Positions 1-12,408 of a stretch of 64,000 nucleotides of DNA are shown here, one piece after another. Source of the stretch: Nectonema munidae (taxonomy: Eukaryota > Nematomorpha > Nectonematoida > Nectonematidae). The notes beneath the pieces are model-generated. The model had not been told where the DNA came from. It searched no databases and saw nothing but the letters and a program-made list of their open reading frames with translations. The stretch covers positions 1 to 64,000 of the forward strand of contig JAUIRK010001015.1 of assembly GCA_030549495.1 (NCBI GenBank), given 5' to 3'. A program made the position numbers and the translations under genes. How positions within the stretch are numbered: the stretch's first letter is position 1; the number at the start of each line of letters is the position of its first letter.

Positions 1-241
1 TTATTTACAAATGAAAGTTTACGCATGAGAAAAGTATGACAAAAACAACTGAACCAAATTATCGAAACAGTATGAAAATAATGTAGGTAATTTTGTGAAG
101 ATCCAAAAGCCAGGAGGCCGCAGTTAGGATTCAACACAGACTTTCAAGGATAGGGTAGAAAAATGAAGCATCGAGGACACGAGTTCAAAGCATTGCTCAC
201 GGAAACAAAGTGGAATATTGTTGTAGAGTCAAATAATAAAA

Positions 242-3229
242 TTAGGAAGTAGAGCAGACATAGCAGTTTCTGTCACAATAGGTATAATGGCTATAGGAAG
301 AAATGAAAAAATTTTTCCAAATTTTTTTGAAGGTTTTCACAGATAAACTGGGGTCTTGAAAGAGAAAAGGAAATTGTTGGTGAAGTAAATTTGTTTTGTA
401 TCTGACTGACACAGTAGAAGTTGAGAGTCGGAAAAACACAGGCAAAGGATCGTGTGCTTTTCGGGTTTCGTGCTTTATATTATCATTATATTGTAGAAAT
501 TTGCTGAAGAGTCCATGTGGTCTGTTATTGATGTTTTTATGCAAAAAGCAAGCAACTTTAAGATTGAAGAGATCATTCAGTTTGAGTAGATAGTGAATTT
601 TGAAGACAGGTTCTGTGTGTGAGTTGTATTTGAGATTGAAAACATTTCTGAGAGCACGCTTTTGTAAAATCTCAATACGATTTTTACCGCTTGGGTACCA
701 GTTTATGAGGCTATACTGAATGTGTGGCAAGAACAGAGTTTTGTAAAGAAGGAGCTTGATATTCGTAGGAAAGATATGTTTTGTGCGATGAAAAACTTCA
801 ATGATTTGGCTCAATTTATTTGAAACCATATTAACATGATGGGAAAAGCTTAGCTTATTGTCAAGCACAAGCCCAAGTAGATTAAACTTGTTGACTATGT
901 TGAAACGTGCTTTGGATAGAAAGTCTTCATTTACACTGTTTTTCATGGATACAACCATTGCTTTAGATTTTACATAGTTAATTTTCAAATCATTATTCGT
1001 GCACTAAGCATAAAATAGGTTTAGATTATATAAAAACATGTTAATATTGATACAATTATCTTTTTTAATACAGGAAAGTGGGAAATAGCCACAGAAGTCA
1101 TCAGCATAGAGAACAAAGGAAAATATACTTGATACATCAAAAATATCATTTACATAGAGACTAAACAATAGGGGAGATAAAACAGAGCCCTGTGGTACAC
1201 CTGATCTGATAGGAGTGAAAGACGAAAGAGAATTATTCACCGATACACACTGTTTGCGAGCAGAAAGATATGAACAGAGGAGTGAAAGAGAGTTTTTACT
1301 GATCCTAGACTTAGAAAGTTTTTGGATCAACAGTGAGTGGTTGACTGAATCAAAGGCCTTACTCATATCAAAAAAAAGAAGGACCATGTCTTCTTTTTTT
1401 TCTAAAGAGGAAACGAGTTCTTCAATGAGGAAAGAGTGCAAAATTTCTGTTGAATAGTCCTTCCTGAAACCGAATTGATGCTTATGAACAAGTTTATTTT
1501 GCAATATATGGCCTTCAAGCTGAGTAAGAATAACTCTTTCAAAAACTTTGGAAAGTGCAGGCACCAACGAAATAGGTCGGTAGTTATCTACATCTCTCCG
1601 ATCTTCTTTTTTCCAGAGAGGGATTACTTTATGTGTTTTGAGAATAGAAGGGAATATGCAATGTCTAAAAGCCGAGTTGATAGCCATAGCTAAAAACTCA
1701 GAGACAGCCGTACCAATTAGCTTAATAAGATAATTCGATATGCCATATATATCACATGAATGACTGCTTTTTATTTTGTTTATTTCATTCAAAACACCTA
1801 CGCTATCAACATTAATGAAAGAAAAAGAGCCATCATCATAGGCATAAGAAGATTCATGTGTAAAATTGTTTGGAACATTCGAGCAAGCACGAGAGAAATA
1901 AGCATTAAGCTTTTCAGCAACTAAATAGTCGTTATCTATGAGCGTATCTCCTTCTCTCAAAGTAATACTTCTAGTTTGAGGGTTTTTCAGTGTTTTATTG
2001 ACTATTGACCAAGTCTCCTGAATTGAACTATGTTTAGTAAAAAGATTACCATAGTATGATTCTTTTAGGAGACGAACTTTGTACTTAATTAAATTTCTCA
2101 AAGAAATATATTTGCTAGTACATCGTAATTGTAAACTTCTCTCACTGCATTTGTATTTCATTTTTTTAAACATAGTATCTCTTGCTTTGATGAGATTGAT
2201 AACTTCAAAGGAAATCCAAGGTTTCATTCTAATTTTGTATCTGTTAATTATCTTATGATCTATTCTAGTTGACGCTTCAACAGACGACTTAATAACGTGT
2301 GTTAAAGATGAAAAAGGTTTATCAGGGTTATCAAATGACTCAGAGGTTTTCAAAGAATTTATGGCTTCAGAAGCAACTCTGATGAAAAGCTTTTCATCAA
2401 AAAAAGTCTTCTTCAACACCGATTTACTTAAATTTTTTCCCAAATTAATCGATACTAAAAGGGGAATGTGATCTGAAAAAAAAGAATGGCAATTCAAAGC
2501 GAAAAACTCATTGTAGCTTTGATTGATGAAAATGTTGTCAATAAGTGTATTCGAATGAGGCCTAGTAGGTAATGTAATAACAGGCTTCAAAAAACTGGAT
2601 AGAATGAGATTATAAAAAAATTTACAGTAGTGCTATATTCTAATTCGAAAAGGTTTATATTGAAATCACCGCAGAGAATATTGATATAGTCGTTGTTTAT
2701 CTTGGAAAGAAGGTTGGAAAAAAAATTCAAAAAAGCATTCAATGTCGCTTTGTTTAGTAGAAAGAAGCCTATAAAAATTGTGAACCAGGACTCTTTCATT
2801 TTTGTTTATTTTCAGAAGTATACAACAATACTCAAATACATTTGGCACAACTTTAGTGTCATAAAGAGAGAATGCACAACTTTGCTCTATATAAAAAGCT
2901 AATCCCCCATGTAAAGATATATCACTAGGCATGTTAAAGAACTTATAATTTTCTAAAGGATAGTTAGTCTGTCTATCTTTACACCAAGTTTCCTGTAAGG
3001 CAATAGCCACTGCATGTGACCCTATGCACTTATTCATTGCATCAATAAAACAGTCCAATTCATAAAACTTACTTTTTAACGATTGTACATTTAAACTTAA
3101 TAGGTTAAAGTTGAAAAAGGAGAGCGGTTTAGAATTAAAATCAAAGACATACGAACTTTTGATAACCGAGTTTGAAGAATCGATATCAAAATTAGCGTGA
3201 ATTTCTGAAAAATCGGAAGACTTACTCAT
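242..3229 (-). pseudogene. LINE-1 ORF2, endonuclease-reverse transcriptase, broken
   Basis: The N-terminal part (2666-3229) has the endonuclease motifs NVQSLKSK and LQETW, the latter with the catalytic glutamate. The next piece (2587-2799) has GDFNIN. The longest piece (1004-2590, 528 codons) has the SDH endonuclease motif, NYRPISL, DMSKAFDSVNH, SGVPQGSVLSPLLF and the YADD catalytic box. The last piece (242-988) is the C-terminal domain, ending in a CDRNCYVC cluster. The breaks are one frameshift in the 2666-2800 overlap, one near 2620 beside a T run, and an in-frame TAG at 1004-1006 where the family normally has tryptophan. A complete protein would be about 980 residues, normal for the group. 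Confidence 0.88.
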
Positions 3230-4064
3230 GATCCAGGGTTAGATTTTTAACGCGATTCAGTTCTTTCATAACGTGTGGGCAGTTATAATCCATAGCAGAA
3301 TGTTCACAGGTAAGGTTAGAATATGTCTTACAATTGTAGCAAATATATTTGGATTTATCGTCCTTAATAGGGCAGTCATGAAACGAATGAGTACCGGAAC
3401 AAAATCTACAAGTTGATGACCTTTTACAAACCGTAGAAGTGTGCCCGAAAAATAAACAGTTACCGCATTGAACGTGGGAAAAAAATTGTCTTACTTTCAA
3501 TCTTGGCATAGAGTAAAAAACGAAGAAATCACAGGATTTAATATATTGGAAAATTTCGGTAGATACTTTGAAAACACAAAGTTGCTTGTGCTTATTGATA
3601 GGTTTTGAAAATGACAAATCAAAAAATTGGCCTTTTTCGACGAGAGTTTCCACATCTTCATTTTTACGAAGAAATTCTTCTTTTACGTGTTCTTTTGAAT
3701 GATCAATTGGAACCAGAAGAGATATTTTCGGTAAAAGATACTTTTGCTTGGTGATAGGTAGTGATGAGTCTTTGAATAGTCTTTCAGCTTTAGACAGACT
3801 TTTTGAATTTGGAAAGTTAATTTTGATTGTTTTCTTGGTCTGTTTAGTTGAAACAACTTTGACTGATGATAAGGTATCTCTCACCTTTTCCGTTAACGAA
3901 GTTGGATCAGATTCATCTATTTTGATATACAGAACATTTTTTGGTATATTGGTCTTATTCTGTAAAACTTCGGAATATGACTTTTTAGCATAATCACTAG
4001 ATTTTTCAAAACAAGTTGAAGTAGAAGTTGAAGCGTTGGAAAGTTTGTAAATCAAGGAATTCAT
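3222..4064 (-). CDS. LINE-1 ORF1, Gag-like zinc-knuckle protein
   Basis: This intact 280-codon frame is basic in its first half. Near residues 195-265 it has three cysteine/histidine clusters of the CxxCxxxGHxxxxC kind, typical of Jockey-group ORF1 proteins that bind the element RNA and form RNP particles in the cytoplasm. An RRM-like segment before the knuckles is likely (family knowledge), but I cannot prove it by eye. The stop codon overlaps the ORF2 start within the eight bases ATGAGTAA, which suggests that ORF2 is translated by termination-reinitiation. It shows no internal damage, unlike ORF2 beside it. Another copy of the same protein type is in LINE-2 at 48427-49453. Confidence 0.85.
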   Translation of the reverse strand: MNSLIYKLSNASTSTSTCFEKSSDYAKKSYSEVLQNKTNIPKNVLYIKIDESDPTSLTEKVRDTLSSVKVVSTKQTKKTIKINFPNSKSLSKAERLFKDSSLPITKQKYLLPKISLLVPIDHSKEHVKEEFLRKNEDVETLVEKGQFFDLSFSKPINKHKQLCVFKVSTEIFQYIKSCDFFVFYSMPRLKVRQFFSHVQCGNCLFFGHTSTVCKRSSTCRFCSGTHSFHDCPIKDDKSKYICYNCKTYSNLTCEHSAMDYNCPHVMKELNRVKNLTLDHE

Positions 4065-5448
4065 GGGTAGGATTGTTATTTAGTTCGCCATTAATTCAGA
4101 TGGTTATATTTATTTGATTTGAGCAAGTCAGTTAATAAATTATTCCTTATAGTGTGTAATCGTTATTTTATCTGTCATAATTTTGACCTTGTACGGATAA
4201 GGGTATAGTAGCATATTTTGGATTCACATATTTCTGTAAAATAGTTATGTTGTATTTATTTGTGCATATTTTTTGCAAAAAGAGCTCTTCGATTTTATAG
4301 CGTATATTTAATTATTAGAAAAATTGATTAATAAAAAACAAAAACAAAAAATTACACAAAAAATCATTTAGGCCATTAAATATCCATGAGATCACGCCTT
4401 CAATTGCATCCGAGGGTGTAAATGAATCATCTAAAAGTATAAAAGAAATTACAATGTAGCAAATTTGATGCTACTAATTTTGCATTATAGAATTTAAGAA
4501 AAATAAAATTTCAAAAACAGTTAGATAAATTCAAAGAAGCTAATTCTGAAAAATTCACAAAAAAATATCCTAAATATGAGACGCATTTTCACTAAGCAAC
4601 CAAAACTGAAATCACCCCTGTCTATAATTGATAAAATAAAATTTAAAGTAAATATCGACTAAATCTTTCAAAGCCATCTCTCCTTCTCATCTCATCCTAA
4701 TTTTATAACTGAAATATCTACATTCCTTTTGTGTCCCAATGATAGGCATTACAATGGCGAGTGTCTTATAAAAGGTGTAATATTTTTTGCATAAATTTTT
4801 GCTTCAAAAGTAACGTGGGTCTTACAAACGGGTGTGTGTTATATCAGGGTTTTTACTGTCCTCCGTAGAGACAGAACTGGGGCATACACCGGCAAAAGGG
4901 AACGGAAGGCTTCCTGCCCTTGGAGTCCTTGTCAGGCGTCCCATCTAGACTTTTTGGATATGCAACCCGTCTCTTAGTCTTCTCTCAGCTATAAGTAAAT
5001 AGTAAGCATTCTAATTTATATTATCAATTTTTCAAAGGAAAGAAACATGAAAAAAAGTGTTGCTGTTTTTAAACGCAATATTCTTCTACACAGTCAGTAT
5101 ATAATCAAATTTATATTATTAATTACTCAAAACCTCTCATTAAACAAAATTTTAACTATCAGTAATTATCTAAATTATCTTAAATAACAGGAATCATCAT
5201 AACTCTTCTTCTATTTTTGGTGACAAAATTCTAAACTTCTTAATATTTTTTTAGTTTTTATATCACGCAAGATTATAAAATATTTTTCTGAATGGGAAAG
5301 AAATTTTCAGAAAGGAGAAGCCACTACGACTAGAGCAATGCACAGAGTCACTTTATGCAAGCGATGCCCTTCATAAACCTTTAAAATTTTATCAAGCCCG
5401 CCCGTACTCTAACTATTAATATAAAAAAACAATTTATATAAACATACA
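4065..5448. other. AT-rich spacer with a small GC-rich island
   Basis: I see no recognisable gene. A GC-rich island at about 4850-4985 stands out from its surroundings. It carries a 40-codon minus-strand frame of biased composition that I do not recognise and take to be a fragment of a dispersed repeat. At 4315-4430, minus strand, an acceptor-like TTTTAG is followed by about 38 open codons ending in a hydrophobic stretch. It could be a terminal exon, but nothing else supports it. Confidence 0.4.
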
Positions 5449-5559
5449 TATATATTTTAAACTAAAACAGTAATATATTTGAAGAAATATTTTTTCAGTA
5501 TAAAGAGTTTAGAAAACTCTTCTCTAATATGTAATGATATATTCTCATAACCTGTACGG

Positions 5560-5910
5560 TTGAACGCGGGTAGACAACTTGCGTGTTATCTCCAACCCGT
5601 ATATTACGATGATTCTTATACAACCTGTATTCTACGATGATTCATCTCCAACCTGTATACTACGATGATTCATCTCCAACCTGTTTACTAGGATGATTCA
5701 TCTTCAACCTGTATACTACGATGGTTTCTATTCCATGTACAAATAACTAGGGAGACAATGTTCAACTTTCTGTTCACATTCTGCTAGATGTAAGATTTGA
5801 TATACCTCATTCGGGGAGACGATGCTACATAAGTTATTACCTATATACATTATACCTGTATACTACGATGGTTCATCTCCAACCTGTATACCGCGATAAT
5901 TCATCTCCAA
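5560..5910. repeat. 28-bp minisatellite, left locus
   Basis: The unit contains TACGATGATTCATCTCC followed by AACCTGTATAC. About five adjacent units sit at 5575-5725 and two more degraded ones near 5855-5910, with a non-repeat stretch of about 130 bp between. The same array lies inverted at 44045-44400. Confidence 0.85.
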
Positions 5911-7332
5911 CCTATATAATATATTTTATCAAATAATCAAAATAAAATTCTGTAATCAAAGAATCGAAAAATATTTTTTAAAAAATCAAAAAATATCAAA
6001 CTTTCTGTTCACATTTTGCTACCTCATACGATGTTACAAAAGTTATTACCTATACTTTGCAATTTGCACGATTTTAAATATTATATTTTGACATGAGAAG
6101 CCCGCCCATTCAACAACTATAAAAATGGTATCAAAAAATGCAGCTTGCGATTGTAGGAAAAGCCACGAAATTTGGAGGGATGTGGTTAGGCCTACAATAA
6201 CTTTTTTAGTTGAGGGGCGCGTTTTACGCGTATAAATTTTTCATTATTACTGTCTCTCCGTTTGGCAATTCAAGTGCTTAAAAAACACAAGTGCATATTC
6301 AATTAAAAATGTTTTTTCCCGCATAGAAACATCATCCCTATTCAACATATTTATTGTCTCCCCTTGTTCAACCTTAAAAGATTTCTTTAAAATTTAAAGG
6401 CATAGAAAATGTTTTTGCAAAATTTGTCTACCAAATATTTTTGCTAAAACTATCCAATTTTAAAAATAATTTTTAATTTTAAATTTAGTATTATTTTACA
6501 CTTAAATATATTTTTTCAACAGTGATGTGTATAAATTAAACCGCATAAAATAAACTTTAATTTGGTGTATTTCATGCTAAAGCATCATAACAATTGACTA
6601 AAAAGAAGACTTTGAAATGGCTTCTCAACTATTCTTTAACAGCCGATTAATTAGTTATATACTTTTAAGATAAATTAAAGAAGCCCCCTTGATATTTTTA
6701 TTTATTATTTTTGACACTAAAATAAATATATATGAAATCTTCAATTATTAAAAAGTATAGAGAAACAATAATACTATTGGAAAATTAATCATATATTACA
6801 TCTTTCACACTACTAAGAAAATCTAACAAGTGTTTGACATAATAAATTACATGAAAAGTAAAACTTTTTTGTTCAGACATCTGTGAAAACAAATTGATCA
6901 AAAATGAATCAAATCAACATCACATGGGAGCCATAGTCTAAGTGAAAATATTGAATTCAAATTGTCTAAACAAATAATTATATTTCCCTCTTGTAAATGT
7001 ACGTCATAAACAATAGGGTTTTCGAATTAATTAATTATTATTATAATATAAACTTAATTGATTTTCATAATTAAAGATGCCTGATTTAATGATTTTCCCA
7101 ATTCAAAAACAATAAATGCTGATCAATTGTGTCTTTGGTATAAAACCGCAAATAAATGGTCGTTGCACAAACTCTCTACTCCCTTGAAATCCAATAAGTA
7201 AATTTTCGTCAAACTTTATTCGGTTATAGTGAGTAATGATGGATTCAGAAAGCGTGTTAAAAGAATGCGAAAAAAAGTTATATAACCATTTTGGTGAAAA
7301 AAGACAAATCCCCAAAAACATAAATATCTTAC

Positions 7333-7390
7333 TGGCTTGACATGAAAAACAAAGTATTATACAAACAAAACAAAGGAAATTAAGCTTCAT
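7333..7390 (-). CDS. Signal-peptide exon of a small secreted protein (mobile-block copy)
   Basis: The ATG at 7390 opens MKLNFLCFVCIILC, a hydrophobic signal sequence with a plausible cleavage after CQA. After 19 codons plus one base comes GTAAGA, a good splice donor in phase 1, the phase typical after signal peptides. Read without splicing, the frame runs on to 7103 (103 codons) and ends in ordinary-looking residues. A possible second exon starts at 7192 after TTTCAAG. Copies lie at 40135 and 63615, and a diverged relative with its donor in the same place lies at 24156-24207. I do not recognise the mature protein. Whether any copy is expressed is unknown; the mobile-block copies look like captured or co-duplicated host sequence. 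Confidence 0.45.
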
Positions 7391-8271
7391 TTCTTTGTAA
7401 CTGTAATGTTTCAAAATTATTATTTTTTGGATGATTAGATGAACCTTTTTTTGTTATAAATTATATATATTCAGCGTGAATCTTGATTTTTGAAGTTTTT
7501 GATTAATTTGTATTTGACATTTTAGCAAGACGAAAAGTGTGATAAAGCGCGCTCAAAGGCAACTCTTTCTTAAAAACGAGACAATGACGACTGCAATGCT
7601 ACTTAATTTATTAAAAAAAGACTCATTACTTTCACAAAGATTTGCATAATCTCAGAAAGAGAAAAGGGCAAAGGAAATCGAAGAAAACAACATCTTCAGA
7701 CTCGACGCTATTTTCGTGTGCTTGTCTTCACTCTTGGCATGAAAGGCCACCGGATGATTGCAATGATCTATTTCTTCCATACATATCTTAACCCACATTT
7801 AAAGGAGTGGAAGAAATTCGAAAACATGAGTAAGTGATAAAAAAGATGAATCCGATTTTGCATTTAATCCAGTTTCTCAAATTCAATTACTTAGTGGATT
7901 CGTTCAAGAATTTTGTCAAAATATTTAATATTTTTAGGGAAAAAGAGGGATTACAAAGGCTCACCCACACGTTACTGACGAATAGAAAAAATCGATCAAG
8001 ACTAGGCTTAACAGTTAAATTTTGAAAATCAATCATTAATCTGAAAAAAAGATCCATGTTTCAATAGACTTTGGTTACATCCTGAAGTTGAATGGTTATA
8101 AGTACGGGCAAAGTATTGAAGTGGCTTTTCTTACTCCAAGATAGAGCGCTAACTTTTTAGAAAATTATGTTTGATTAGCATGGGAAGCGCACCTAATTTA
8201 ACTTTTTCCGTGCGAGTTGTGTGGAATCTTAGCACTACTCGTTTTTTTAAATGACTTATTATACTCTAGGG

Positions 8272-9700
8272 CAGGGGTTCTCAACCTTTTTTGACCTACG
8301 CCCCCTGTTATGTAACTAGACATTTTTACGCCCCCTTCCTGTTTCTCTTTCATACTTTTCATCTTACTCTCCTTACCCTTTCCTCTCCCCCTTCACTCCC
8401 TCTTACCTATGCTACTCCTCTTGTTTTTATCGTCCAAAATACTCTTATGAAAATTGAAAAAACAATATAAACTAATTTTAGTTTAATGAGATTTTTGGCA
8501 TTGCTTCGGCGCCGCAATTTTAGGTATTCTCGGTTCAATTCCACTGATTGCACAACGAAGATCATTCTCTATGTTCAATTTGTTTCTTGATTTTGTTTTT
8601 ATTGAAAAAACAGCAGAGAATGCGGACTCACAGAGATAAGTTGAACCAAAAAGAACCAACATTTGTAAAGCTCTACTCGCGACTTTAGAATAAATACTGC
8701 TGTATTTAATCCAAAATGCATCAAGATGCTCTTTATAATTACTCTCAGCAACTGAATCAAATTTCAATTCAAGTAATTCTTCTTGAATTTCTTCTTCAAC
8801 ATTTTTAACTTCACACTGGAAAGGATTTGAGATAAACTTCCAACTCTCTTGATTTTGATTAATGTTAGGAAAGTATTAAACTCTTCTTTCAAAGCTCCAA
8901 ATGCAGAACTACTTGTTTTTTTAAATCTAAGCACATAGCACTTAGAGCCAAATCAAAGTTGGTGAAAGCTGTTGTATTATTTTACTCAATTCTATTTTTA
9001 CATAAATCTAGCTTTCAATGAAAGTTCCAATTATGTCGTTGTAAGTTAAAATGTTCATATTTTTGCCTTGAAGTTTGAGATACAGCGCGTTAATGCTTCG
9101 AAAATATCAACCAAATATGCCATGTAAATTTGAAAGTTTGTGGATTTGAACTTTGTTAAAAGATTGGTTTCATTTTGTATTTTCAAGAAAGCTTCAACTT
9201 TCGCCCGCAATTCGTATATTCTTCCAAGCATATTACCTCTGCAAAGCCAACGTGTCTTTGTGTAAAAAAGAAGGTTTTTTGCTTCTGATCCCATATCTTC
9301 GCACAAAGGCATGGAAAGACGACTGTTTAATGCTCCGCCTGTAATTGACAATTTTGATAACCAAGCTCAAAACATCATTCATTTGTTGAGGCAATGTTTG
9401 AGACGCGAGAGCTTCACGGTGAATAATACAGTGATTTATTGAAATTGATTTATTCTTTCGTTTGAGCAAAGCAGCAAACCCAGAATTCATTCCTATCATA
9501 GCAGGTGCTCCATCAGTGCACACACCAACAAGTGAATTCCACGATAGTTCATTATTTTCAAAAAAAAATCGGAAAGAACTTGAAATATAGCTGTTGCTGT
9601 TGTGTAGCTTTCTAACGAATGACAATATAACATTTCTTCTCTCCTACATTCGCCAGACAAAAATCGAGCAAAAACAATCAATTGAGAAATAATTTTTGAG
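8272..9700 (-). pseudogene. hAT (Charlie/ZBED5-like) transposase, 5'-truncated and frameshifted
   Basis: The 3' end is a classic hAT terminus, CAGGGGTTCTCAACC at 8272-8286, preceded by a possible 8-bp target site CTCTAGGG. Minus-strand coding pieces follow in order. At 9496-9681 and 9233-9625 lies the DDE core start, with VCTDGAPAMIG and the H-rich CIIHREALA motif. At 9055-9351 lies the TRWLCRGNML segment. At 8483-8767 lies the C-terminal dimerisation region with CESAFSAVFSIKTKSRN. At least three frame changes separate them. The BED finger and the first 250 or so residues, together with the 5' terminal repeat, are missing. The domestic ZBED5/SCAND3-type proteins belong to the same branch, but this copy is plainly a dead transposon. 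Confidence 0.85.
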
Positions 9701-9882
9701 AGTTACATTTTGTAAATTTGTTGATTATTATATTAAAAATACAATATCGAAACAAAATGTTTAAGTTGTTAAAATGTACTTAATCTATTTGTGACAACTG
9801 TCAGAATTTTATTTGTAGACAGAAATATTCAAAAAAAATGCCATGATTTTCTTTTCTCGTATATTTTGATTTATGTTAATTT

Positions 9883-10199
9883 GGTCCTCGGACATTTCGC
9901 CCCATTATTTTCATAAGACAGTTCGTCCCATGGACAATTCGCCCCATTATTTTCATAAGACATTTTGTTTCATGGACAATTCGCCCCGTTATTTTCATAA
10001 GACATTTTGTCTCATGGACAATTCTAAAAAATTAAGAGATAAAATGATTAATTTGAAATAATTTAATAGAGATAAAATAAACAAGAATATAAATTTTTTG
10101 AATAATTTTACACATAAAGCAAAGATGGATGAAACAAATAGCTTATGAGACAATTTGTCCAGGGGGCAAATTGTCTATGGGGCGAAATGTCTGTCGACC
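9883..10199. mobile_element. MITE-like element with 23-bp terminal inverted repeats and 42-bp internal repeats
   Basis: The termini GGTCCTCGGACATTTCGCC... and its mirror at 10177-10199 match at 20 of 23 positions, sharing GACATTTCGCCCCAT. Inside are three tandem 42-bp units containing ATGGACAATTCGCCCC. The 62-codon frame across them is just the repeat translated (a 14-residue period), not a gene. No transposase is encoded, so it would need one in trans. The superfamily is unknown. Confidence 0.7.
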
Positions 10200-10435
10200 G
10201 TTAGTTTAAATAATTTTTTAATTATAAGGGCTACTTATATAGCTACTTAAATGTTGGCTTTTGCTGCTTATAAAAACTTAAAAATATTAAATAAACTCTA
10301 ATTCCTTATGCCTCCTATTATTTTGAAATTATTCTGAGAACAGACGGTTCCATTTTAAAATAGTGAAAATTGCTTTATTAATTTATTTTGTTTCCTTTCT
10401 CTCTTATGTTAATTATATAGCAATTTAAGTAAAAG

Positions 10436-10590
10436 GTAAGGTGCAGTGGGTGTATTTTCATTGAGAAGGCACTGATGAACCGCTTATGTCAAACTATGAA
10501 CAATTCGTTCAAATTCGAAGTATCGATGAGGAATCGAATCCAGAGGCTTCCGTGCTGAGTCCATCTCAAGCAAACTGCCATGCCACCCAT
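10436..10590 (-). mobile_element. tRNA-derived SINE-like fragment
   Basis: Read on the minus strand, about 70 bp from 10588 down resembles a tRNA head. A GGTGGCATGGCAG start is followed by a clear B-box-like GGATTCGATTCC at 10530-10541, then about 90 bp of non-tRNA body. The A box is weak and a cloverleaf is imperfect, so a working tRNA is unlikely. No poly-A or microsatellite tail is obvious. Confidence 0.45.
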
Positions 10591-10599
10591 AGAGTATGC

Positions 10600-12408
10600 T
10601 GTAGGGGGGTACGTCAAATTAGTTTTCAAAAAACTTAAGTTATGCTCTAAAAATTTTTAGTTTTTGTTGAAACTCTATAACTTTTTCTGATAGACTTTTT
10701 TTCCTTAAAAGTTATTATAAAAGGCAAATCATTGCAAAATATTAAAAGTTATTTTACTTTTTGTAGCTTGTATCAATTTAGCTTTTAAACTATTTTTGAA
10801 TGATGCTGTGTAAAATGAAATAATGCGATCTTAATTTTTTGTTTGGACAATTATAACTTCGTTTTATACCCTTGCCCCTGAATCAATCACATTTTTTCAT
10901 ATAAACATCGCAGGGTGTCTAGTAGACTCTTTGCCTTTAGACTACATTTACTCATATAAAACTATCCAACCTTCAGTTATTTGTTTTCTCTATGAATCAA
11001 ATATCCTTTCATCAATTCCTGTAATGTGCCTGGTAGACTACTTCATTTTTCAAATGAAAAGCATATTCCACCCCCTAACAATTTTGGATTTTTTAAGCTA
11101 CTGTATATTCGATGGTTGTAGGTAAAAATGCCCCCTAATTTTTGATTTTCAGGATTTTTTTAAATTATATAAATATTTTTATTTGGTAGTATTTTGAAAG
11201 GCTAAATTTCTAAAATTTCTTAATATATAGGGTTTTTTTCTTTATAAAGTTCTTAAAAACAATAGCAAAGGTGCAGATTTGTGGGAATGTGTTCTTAAAA
11301 TCAGTTAAAACACAAATTATATTTAGAAAGTCTTCTGATACACAAAATCCAAAAATATTTGCTGTTTTATAAATTATTTTTTTGTATTTAAAAAATTGTC
11401 GTATGCTGAGTTTTTTAGTTTACTTTAATTAAATTTTAAATGTTTTAGATGAAAAGTTAACTTTTTGTTGTTTTTTTTACAAAAAAATCTTTATTTGACA
11501 TATATTTAAAAAAAAATTTTTTAATTTTAATTAATAATTTTTTGAAATTTTTTGTCTTTGGGCATTTTTTCCTACTTTTTAATTCGGGGCATTTTTTCTA
11601 TGCAAATTAATATTTTCGCTGGAAGTATAGTATTTAAATTCACCAATTTTGTAAAAAAAAATAAAGTAGTCTTATAAATTTAGGACTTTAGGTATTCGCT
11701 GAACACCTATTTTAAAGGATTGCTTGAATATTTGTTCTCACGTGGTATTTCCAAACCACTAATTTTGAAAATTGCAACAAAAAAATTTCGCCCCCCAATA
11801 ATTTTGAGGATGTGCGCCCCTGTTTACCGTATATGGCATTTTACACACATCTACCCATTTTCAAGTAGGCTGTGTTTACTCGTTATATTCCTTTTTTTTT
11901 TTTATAAATATTAGTCAAACCTGACAAAATAATTTAAATATGTCAGCCCATGTCAAAATATTTTAATTCTTTTAAAGTTTTTATACATTTCAAGTATGCA
12001 AAATTTAATGGTGATGTTCATTTTTTATGAAATCAATAAAACCTGTCAAAAAATCGATTAAACCTGTAAATCAATGTCAAATATATAAACATAAAAATAA
12101 CTTCTACTTGCAGTATTTCTCAGGTAATTATTTTCTTAATTTATTTAATAAACCAACTTTAGGTGTTTAATTCACTCAAAATATTTCATTCTACAGTAAC
12201 TTATGTAACTCGATAGGACCTGCATCTTTTTGGCTACAAATTCGTTATCGGCTCGTAGTCTCTACGTCATATTATAATTTACAATATGTAATTTTGGTAT
12301 TCATTCTATGATGATCCTTTCTTGGTAGCTCTTTTTTCATTAGAAATTTATATTCTTCAATGTGTGTTCGGAAATTTTTTTATAAGGATAAAATTACTTT
12401 TTTCCTCT
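10600..12408. other. AT-rich spacer, nothing recognised
   Basis: There are long A and T runs and three isolated plus-strand frames of 64-68 codons with no domain, no splice logic and a composition like the surrounding DNA. I see no gene, terminal repeat or tandem array. Confidence 0.5.

Larger units (their letters stand above)
1..4100 (-). mobile_element. LINE-1: near full-length non-LTR retrotransposon, Jockey/CR1 group
   Basis: Two open frames in the usual LINE order run on the minus strand. ORF1 (3222-4064) encodes a zinc-knuckle nucleic-acid binding protein, and ORF2 (about 242-3229) encodes an AP-type endonuclease followed by reverse transcriptase. The 3' end lies at or just beyond the window start. 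A truncated copy at 13905-14047 continues past this point into an AT-rich tail, which supports that end. The 5' end is not fixed; it lies somewhere just above 4064. The group is assigned from the three CCHC-like knuckles in ORF1 and the RT motifs; a finer clade needs a phylogeny. ORF2 is damaged, so this copy is dead. Confidence 0.9.
5449..8020 (-). repeat. Inverted partial copy of the 39.6-44.5 kb mobile block
   Basis: Read on the minus strand this stretch matches 39590-41487 and then 43926-44530 on the plus strand, with a few percent divergence. Examples are the signal-peptide exon, the run around the GGGCGGGCTTCTCATG word and the 28-bp minisatellite. The 2.44 kb between 41487 and 43926 (satellite remnant plus left foldback arm) is absent here. 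So either this copy is deleted or the other gained an insertion. The match stops near 8015 on one side and near 5449 on the other. It shows that the block is dispersed and not only locally duplicated. Confidence 0.85.

Noticed and set aside
4315-4430. Terminal exon encoding a hydrophobic tail
   Set aside because: Only an acceptor-like site supports it; the tail is what any T-rich DNA would encode.
9873-10061. 62-codon plus-strand frame as a gene
   Set aside because: It is the 42-bp repeat of a MITE read in frame.
10520-10590. Functional tRNA gene
   Set aside because: The A box and cloverleaf are too poor; only the B box is convincing.
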